Source of the DNA: Aureobasidium sp. EXF-3400
Taxonomy: Eukaryota > Ascomycota > Dothideomycetes > Dothideales > Saccotheciaceae
NCBI GenBank assembly: GCA_024195585.1
Contig: SWBL01000557.1
Span: forward strand, 1 to 20,818
Length of the DNA: 20,818 nt
Direction: 5' to 3'
Shown: positions 16,294 through 20,818 of the stretch, in pieces
How the letters are laid out: every line of letters starts with the position of its first letter
Numbering within the stretch: the first letter of the stretch is position 1
Position numbers and translations under genes: made by a program
Notes under the pieces: generated by a model
What the model was told of the DNA's origin: nothing
Databases searched by the model: none
Seen by the model: the letters and a program-made list of their open reading frames with translations, nothing else

Positions 16294-17412
16294 TCATCTG
16301 AAGCCTGATTTCTCAACACCGCCATCTTCAAGACCTATCGAGCTTGCTGGATATGGGGCTATCTTTGTTCCTGTGAAATCCCCACTGGCTGTCTTACGCA
16401 GAGCCTGGCGCATTGTTTCGATCGTAAGTTCTCCGTGCTGCTGGTGGGAAGGGCTGCCGATAGGGCTGCGTACCGGGCTCATGTCAAAGCCCTTGATCGA
16501 TGTTGGGTTGCTCCCAAGCGGTGGGGTCGTCACATCCTGGGAATATTGCGAAGACAATGGCGAGCGTGCAGGTGATGGTGAGCGAGGTAGCGGTGGAGAG
16601 TGCATCTGAGCCTGACTGAGAGTGCTGGCTGACAGCGGTGTATGATGATGTAACGAGTCCTTTGATTCGGCCTGTTCTGCCTGGACAACGTCGGCGAAGG
16701 AGATGAAGCTCAATCTGCGCACATCTGCAGGATCCAGAGCACCGTAGTTTGACGCAGCGTCATCGTGATCCGGTGGGTGCGAGGCTACAGAGTGAAAGCT
16801 TTCGTGTTGCGAGTCTTGCGGTGAGACCGGAAGCTGTGTATCAGAATGCAGAACGCCTGCAGTGCTATCTGCGACCTTCTCAGACGCGGGTTGATGAGCC
16901 GTGTGTGTGACGATTTCAACTTGATCCGGATCTAGGTGGGTATCGGTGATGGCGAGAGAAGAAGCCTCGAGGACGGCGGGAATGTGATCTTCGGTCTGGA
17001 TGTGTGCGGGAATAGCGGGTGACAACTCGCTAGGTACAATCGATTCTTGAACGTTGCGCTCGAAGATCTGCGAGTCGGCCAGAGTCGAGGTCGATTGACT
17101 CGAGGCCAAGGCGAAAGGCAGACGTGTCGGCGAGGCAGCGACAAAGCGATTGGGCGGAGGAGGTGACGAGGTGACGGGATTCATGTTTGCTGGCGGAGCT
17201 GTCGGCTTGAATTGAGTCGCGTTGGCGTTCGCGTCGATGACGGTGTTGTCGGATGCCTTATCCTTTCTCTTGACTAAACCAAACAGACGTCGCTTGCTGG
17301 ACTTTACTGAATCAGAGGTGGGCGATTGGGAAGCTGCAGGAGAGACGATAGGCGCAGTGTCAGATTGCGAACTGAAGGTCGACGAGGGTGGAGAGTGGGC
17401 ACGAGCGGACAT
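16294..17412 (-). CDS. Ser/Pro-rich protein of unknown function, conserved-looking motifs
   Basis: A 372-residue ORF. The ATG at 17412 (context CATCATGTCC) is chosen; the frame is open upstream to 17598 but has no ATG there. The N-terminus is Ser/Pro-rich, with a basic patch SSKRRLFGLVKRKDK (~40-54). A long Ser/Thr/Pro/Ala-rich disordered body follows. At about residue 230 there is a sharply different, hydrophobic segment DVRRLSFISFADVVQAEQAE. Near the C-terminus (~328-345) lies LTIETMRQALRKTASGDF, predicted helical. From memory, proteins with this layout (basic KRR-LFG start, RLSFISFADVV core, ETMRQALR end) recur in Pezizomycotina as uncharacterised proteins, but I cannot verify this here. 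RRLSF fits a basophilic kinase site (R-R-x-S), and several SP/TP sites suit proline-directed kinases. No membrane segment or enzyme motif is seen. Confidence 0.8.
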   Translation of the reverse strand: MSARAHSPPSSTFSSQSDTAPIVSPAASQSPTSDSVKSSKRRLFGLVKRKDKASDNTVIDANANATQFKPTAPPANMNPVTSSPPPPNRFVAASPTRLPFALASSQSTSTLADSQIFERNVQESIVPSELSPAIPAHIQTEDHIPAVLEASSLAITDTHLDPDQVEIVTHTAHQPASEKVADSTAGVLHSDTQLPVSPQDSQHESFHSVASHPPDHDDAASNYGALDPADVRRLSFISFADVVQAEQAESKDSLHHHTPLSASTLSQAQMHSPPLPRSPSPARSPLSSQYSQDVTTPPLGSNPTSIKGFDMSPVRSPIGSPSHQQHGELTIETMRQALRKTASGDFTGTKIAPYPASSIGLEDGGVEKSGFR

Positions 17413-17701
17413 GATGGATGGTGGGCGGCAGGCTTTCTTTTTGTTCAGGAAGTTGCGGCTATCAATCAAGGATAAGGCCCTGGCAAGTACTGAACCTTGA
17501 TTTTGTAGACTGAGACCTGAGGGAAGGAACAGTGGAAACGTGCGCGTGTACTCAACAAGCCTCTTCTCAAACACGCAGCCTTGCTCACCACTGGTCAATA
17601 AACGGCAATACGACCAAGCATGACAAGCGCCGCCAAAGAGTCGTCATGCGCACATCTCAAACTCCGCCCTCAGGGTCCTGTTCGTAATCTTTTTGCTTTG
17701 T

Positions 17702-17893
17702 CTAGCCCAAACTCATCCTCGCCGAACACGTATGCAGGTACAACAGAGATATGATAAACTGCGAACCGTCCTTCTGAAACACTGGCTTGACTTGTCTTTC
17801 CAACTCTTCCCTTGTTGATGCTGTTCCAATCCACTTCCACATCATCAAAGACGGAGTGTGGCTTTTGTCACACACACACACAATTCTCGTCAT
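17702..17893 (-). CDS. Small hypothetical ORF, 63 codons
   Basis: An ATG-initiated ORF whose second half has convincing codon use and residue pattern: WKWIGTASTREELERQVKPV then FQKDGSQFIISLLYLHTC, ending ARMSLG. The first 15 residues pass through a (CA)7 microsatellite (VCVC on this strand) and look non-coding. The true start may therefore be one of two adjacent ATGs (17845, 17842), giving 46-47 residues, or this may be the last exon of a spliced gene. A GTATGA donor-like sequence overlaps the first ATG. An antisense 44-codon ORF (17620-17754, +) overlaps its 3' end. Family not recognised. Confidence 0.3.
   Translation of the reverse strand: MTRIVCVCDKSHTPSLMMWKWIGTASTREELERQVKPVFQKDGSQFIISLLYLHTCSARMSLG
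17869..17882. repeat. (CA)7 microsatellite
   Basis: Seven CA dinucleotides in a row, within the intergenic region between the 372-residue and PLD-like genes. Confidence 0.8.
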
Positions 17894-18696
17894 ACCCTGC
17901 CCCTCGGCAGCGTTGGCATCCGTCCGCTCCGAGTGTCCCCATCACTGCCGGCTGCACGAAACACCTGGAGGCTGGAGCCTTGGACCCGTCCAAACTCTAC
18001 CGCTCTCAATCCGAGTCCACTTTCCTTCGCAAGCACATCCTTCTATGGAACTCGGTACCACGTGCGTGTCTGAGCTGGCATCTGACGTGAAAGGCTTCCA
18101 ATTCTGTCAAGTTCCAGAAACTTAACTTGAGTCAGGGTGCAGTGCCTTTTGAACCACCTTCCTACTTTGTGTCTGGAAAGGCAGATGAGAGGATGCCTTG
18201 ATGTAGATCTCATCAAGCCCTTCTCCACCTTCGTGCCCGTCACTGGATAACAAAGGTCACGAGGGAATCCGAGACGCGATAACATCTCTCTGCGAACGCC
18301 TGGTAAACTACCAGCTATATTTATTGGTAGCATGCCCTCGAGACGTTGTCGTAGGATCCATCGATAACAACGTGAAAAGATATCACAAGGCATAGTCTTC
18401 CTCGATTAATTCTTCTTTTTTCTTTTTTTCGTGCTCGAGTTTGAGCGGGCGACCCTGACTTCGGTTTACAAGAGCTTGTCACTGTAGTATACTTGCGCTC
18501 TATCTATTTAATTGAGTAATGACATGTTGGGATCTGGTCCTACGATTGGTTGTTCATGATCTATCTGTTAAAAGAGTCTGTGAAGTCGATAAAATTAGTT
18601 CTTGCAGTTTCATTTGCTTCAATCTTGGGGTTTGTGGGAAGCCAAGATCAACAATGTTGTTCTATTCCTACTCTGTTCTTCACTGTCATCCAATAT
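17894..18696. other. Intergenic region downstream of the PLD-like gene
   Basis: About 800 bp. The right portion (18400-18696) is AT-rich, with a T-rich run near 18413-18430, and is presumably 3' UTR of the leftward PLD-like gene. A 116-codon minus-strand ORF (18393-18043, ATG start) and overlapping plus-strand ORFs of ~90-110 codons have no recognisable features. I cannot support any of them as a gene. Confidence 0.45.
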
Positions 18697-20085
18697 CTAC
18701 AAAACAGACTTGAGTCTCCCTTCCAACACCTTCTCCAAATCCCCTCTCAATTTCTTCGCAAATACCTCATCAAAGAATGCAACACCCAACTCCTGACTCG
18801 TATACCAACTCGCTCTATCCAAATTACCCGACCCCAGAATCACCAACTCTTCATCCACAATCGTACATTTCAAATGACTCTGCTGCGGTTCCTTGTCTCC
18901 ACTCCCTACCACCGGGACAAAGTAATCAATCTTCAATTTCCCCAATCGAGGTCTTCCAGCTTCTAGATCTGCGTGCATTGCGGAGGAAAGATGTTGGTAT
19001 CTTGCTATGAGTTTTGCAATGCATCGGGATGTTGTGGTGCCTGCAGTGACTAATTGTTCTAAGATCATGAGTTTTTCGCTGGTTATGATGTGGATGTCTA
19101 TGCCGCGTCGTAAAGTTGATAGGATGGCAGTGAGGACAGGTGGGGCGGTAAGATTGGGCGTTTGAATGTAGATTTCTCGTTCGGCGGAGAGAAGACTGCG
19201 CAGGAAGAATGTGTTTAGAGGTGTTGGTGGTGGGACGGCATATTCTTGCCATGGAAACCTGAAGTCTGGGTTTCTGTGATGCGGTGAAGGGAGAAAGACT
19301 GTTGGGACATCTTTCGAGTTGAGAGGTGTGTGGAGTGGCAGTTGTCCTTGTTGCGATGGTTGCTGAGGTGTACTCGCGGTCAAGTCTTCGTAATCTAGAT
19401 TTCTGGAAATATTGACGAGTTCGTCCCTGTCTTCCTGCTGTGCCCAGAACTCCCTCCAGAAATTGACGAAGCAAGAAACCACAGATCCAGTAAGAGTTAC
19501 AGAACCCTCAAACCAGTCTTCCCAGCTCACATTGCAGGAAGGCAGTACCGCTACCTTCCTATCCACAATAATGAACTTCGGATGCATGACCGAAAATGGT
19601 AAGAGAAAGATACTCTTGACTTGCATATCCAAGCCTTGCAACTGCTCCGGAGCCGGAAGACTCAACGTAGATTGCCATGATTCCGGTGGATAGACTCTAC
19701 CATTCAGATCTTGTGGATGCAACAGTTTCTGAAACACACCAGACGACGAAAAACAAATCCTCACGCGTATCTTTCTATCCCTACTCCTCCCTTTCTCTGA
19801 CAACTTGATTAACACCTCATTGACCAGTCTACTGGTCGCAGAAGGCGCCCAAAAGCAGGTCACCAGAATAAGCTCTTCGTTCGCAGATTCCAGCAGCGGA
19901 AGCAGCGATGTATAGATTGATTCTCCAGTGCCGAGATACAAAGAGTGGAGGTTGGAAGTGGTGATTAGTGAGGAGGGGGAGTGGAGAAAGTAATTTGGTC
20001 GTGAGGTAATGTTTCGACTATAGCCGGCTTTTACGTCGGAGAGCCAGGGTTCGAGGACGGTGGTGTTATGTTTTGGCGAGTTCAT
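18697..20085 (-). CDS. Phospholipase D-superfamily protein with two HKD motifs
   Basis: A single 462-residue ORF with a good ATG. Two PLD catalytic motifs are complete. Motif 1 is HPKFIIVD (His168, Lys170, Asp175), followed by the family-typical SCNVSWEDWFEG. Motif 2 is HLKCTIVD (His404, Lys406, Asp411), followed by GSGNLDRASW. In the superfamily the two HxKxxxxD motifs form one active site, and one His makes a covalent phospho-intermediate. The first PLD lobe spans about 45-240 and the second about 290-455, with a Gln/Pro-rich linker between. There is no PX or PH domain, so it is not a classic Spo14-type PLD. The motif-1 context also differs from Pgs1. It resembles compact bacterial or cardiolipin-synthase-like PLDs and their fungal relatives. 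Substrate (phospholipid versus nucleic acid) is unknown. No signal peptide or transmembrane segment is obvious. Confidence 0.9.
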   Translation of the reverse strand: MNSPKHNTTVLEPWLSDVKAGYSRNITSRPNYFLHSPSSLITTSNLHSLYLGTGESIYTSLLPLLESANEELILVTCFWAPSATSRLVNEVLIKLSEKGRSRDRKIRVRICFSSSGVFQKLLHPQDLNGRVYPPESWQSTLSLPAPEQLQGLDMQVKSIFLLPFSVMHPKFIIVDRKVAVLPSCNVSWEDWFEGSVTLTGSVVSCFVNFWREFWAQQEDRDELVNISRNLDYEDLTASTPQQPSQQGQLPLHTPLNSKDVPTVFLPSPHHRNPDFRFPWQEYAVPPPTPLNTFFLRSLLSAEREIYIQTPNLTAPPVLTAILSTLRRGIDIHIITSEKLMILEQLVTAGTTTSRCIAKLIARYQHLSSAMHADLEAGRPRLGKLKIDYFVPVVGSGDKEPQQSHLKCTIVDEELVILGSGNLDRASWYTSQELGVAFFDEVFAKKLRGDLEKVLEGRLKSVL

Positions 20086-20809
20086 GGTTGGGTGAAAGAT
20101 GCACTCATAGGTGATGTGGTCTCCTGGCTGATGTCGTTGCTAGTCCGACTCTGCAGATCCAGATAGTCGTGTTGAAGTCGTGCTAGGCCACCGGTATTGC
20201 GTAAAGATAAAGCTCTGGATGAGTAGAGCAGGAATCCGAATTAATTGGTAAGTTTTGATAGCAGTCGCATTGGATAACTGAGAGGGTGTGTGGAAGTGAT
20301 GTTGATGGCGGTGAGGCTAGGCTTCATGTGGAACCTGGCGTCCCCAAGACCACGGGTGTCAAATATTGCGATGGTGTGCATGGCGCATGAGAAGAGGGAG
20401 GACAGGTACTTTATACGTTTCAGGCGCAAGTTTAGAGCGTAGGTACTTGACCACAGTAGCTAGGGACAAAGTTCAAATAAGATGGCAATGCAATATGATC
20501 AAGACTACACACATGTGGCAAGAGTGGTTTGAACATTTATCTTTTTGGCATGAAAAAAACCTACGAAACGAGTCTTTTTTCTCTGGTTGGACGAAACGCC
20601 GTTTATACCCTGCACTCCGTCGAACCGACTCCATTCGTCCTCGCCATCCCAGCGTCGCCTCGACAAACTTTTCTTCTTCTGTCGGGAACAATGTTCGTGT
20701 AAAGCAGCCACGTTGGAACGGTTCGCAAAACAGCAACATAACTTTTCAGTCAATCCTGTTTCTCCTCCTGACAGCACTGTCGAAACATCAAAGCATTTAA
20801 GCTCTCGAC
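20086..20809. other. Upstream region of the PLD-like gene, possible divergent promoter
   Basis: About 720 bp. The left part must carry the PLD-like gene's leader and promoter. From about 20630 the plus strand becomes pyrimidine-rich (TCGTCCTCGCCATCCCAGCG, CTTTTCTTCTTCTG), consistent with a leader reading rightwards. A short upstream ORF (ATG TTC GTG TAA, 20689-20700) and a good acceptor-like CATAACTTTTCAG (ending near 20749) lie in it. A 144-codon open stretch here starts with TTG and is not supported. Confidence 0.4.
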
Positions 20810-20818
20810 ATGACGCCC
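20810..20818 (+). CDS. Possible start of a rightward gene, cut by window end
   Basis: ATG ACG CCC occupies the last nine bases, after a pyrimidine-rich, leader-like stretch with no long ORF. Only three codons are visible (M-T-P), so this is a suggestion from position and leader composition only. Confidence 0.2.

Noticed and set aside
17413..17598. 62-codon N-terminal extension of the 372-residue protein
   Set aside because: The frame is open but starts with TTG and has no ATG. The ATG at 17412 has a good context, and an MSARAHSPPSS start is typical.
18043..18393. 116-codon minus-strand ORF downstream of the PLD-like gene
   Set aside because: It has an ATG start but lies in the presumed 3' flank, with Arg/Cys/Trp-rich composition typical of noncoding frames and no motif.
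20048..20060. GGTTCGAGGAC resembling a tRNA T-loop/B box
   Set aside because: It lies within the PLD-like coding sequence, and no matching acceptor stem, A box or anticodon arm was found upstream.
20366..20800. 144-codon plus-strand open stretch at the right edge
   Set aside because: It begins with TTG, and its codons pass through what looks like a leader. No family resemblance.
1..20818. CRISPR arrays, intact transposons or a secondary-metabolite cluster
   Set aside because: No regularly spaced direct repeats with unique spacers, no transposase or reverse-transcriptase motifs, no evident terminal repeats and no PKS/NRPS-type domains were seen on reading both strands.

Overview
The window looks like nuclear DNA of a filamentous ascomycete (Pezizomycotina). 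The evidence is long, nearly intron-free fungal genes, short GT-AG introns with CTAAC-type branch points, pyrimidine-rich leaders, a dispersed Neurospora-like 5S rRNA gene, and fungal-type Mrc1 and Bud2-like proteins. The class cannot be fixed from sequence reading alone; nothing points to a bacterium, virus or organelle.

Layout, left to right. The 3' three quarters of a 5S rRNA gene (+) sits at the left edge. It is followed by about 2.4 kb with no convincing protein gene. A 1308-codon Mrc1/Claspin gene (-) comes next, with a pair of MCB-like ACGCG boxes in its promoter. A small coiled-coil gene (+, from 7682) appears to have its start codon split by an intron. Facing it is a two-exon gene for a 215-residue protein of unknown function (-). 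Its upstream region carries a 16-bp tandem repeat and then a coding-like stretch broken into alternating frames (+, 9679-10469), probably a decaying gene. A 1376-codon PH-PH-C2-RasGAP protein of the Bud2 type (-) follows. It is followed by a 372-residue Ser/Pro-rich protein (-), a possible short ORF (-) and a 462-residue two-HKD phospholipase D-superfamily protein (-). A possible new gene begins in the last nine bases.

The genes do not form an obvious pathway or cluster. Mrc1 acts in S-phase checkpoint signalling, the Bud2-like protein in Ras-family GTPase switching at the cortex, and the PLD-like protein probably in lipid or phosphodiester chemistry. I found no CRISPR array, intact transposon, secondary-metabolite cluster or clear new system. 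The most interesting items are the AT|G split initiation codon, the tandem repeat that reiterates a splice-donor sequence in front of the 215-residue gene, the frame-broken reading region, and two SQ/TQ clusters flanking the conserved Mrc1 domain.
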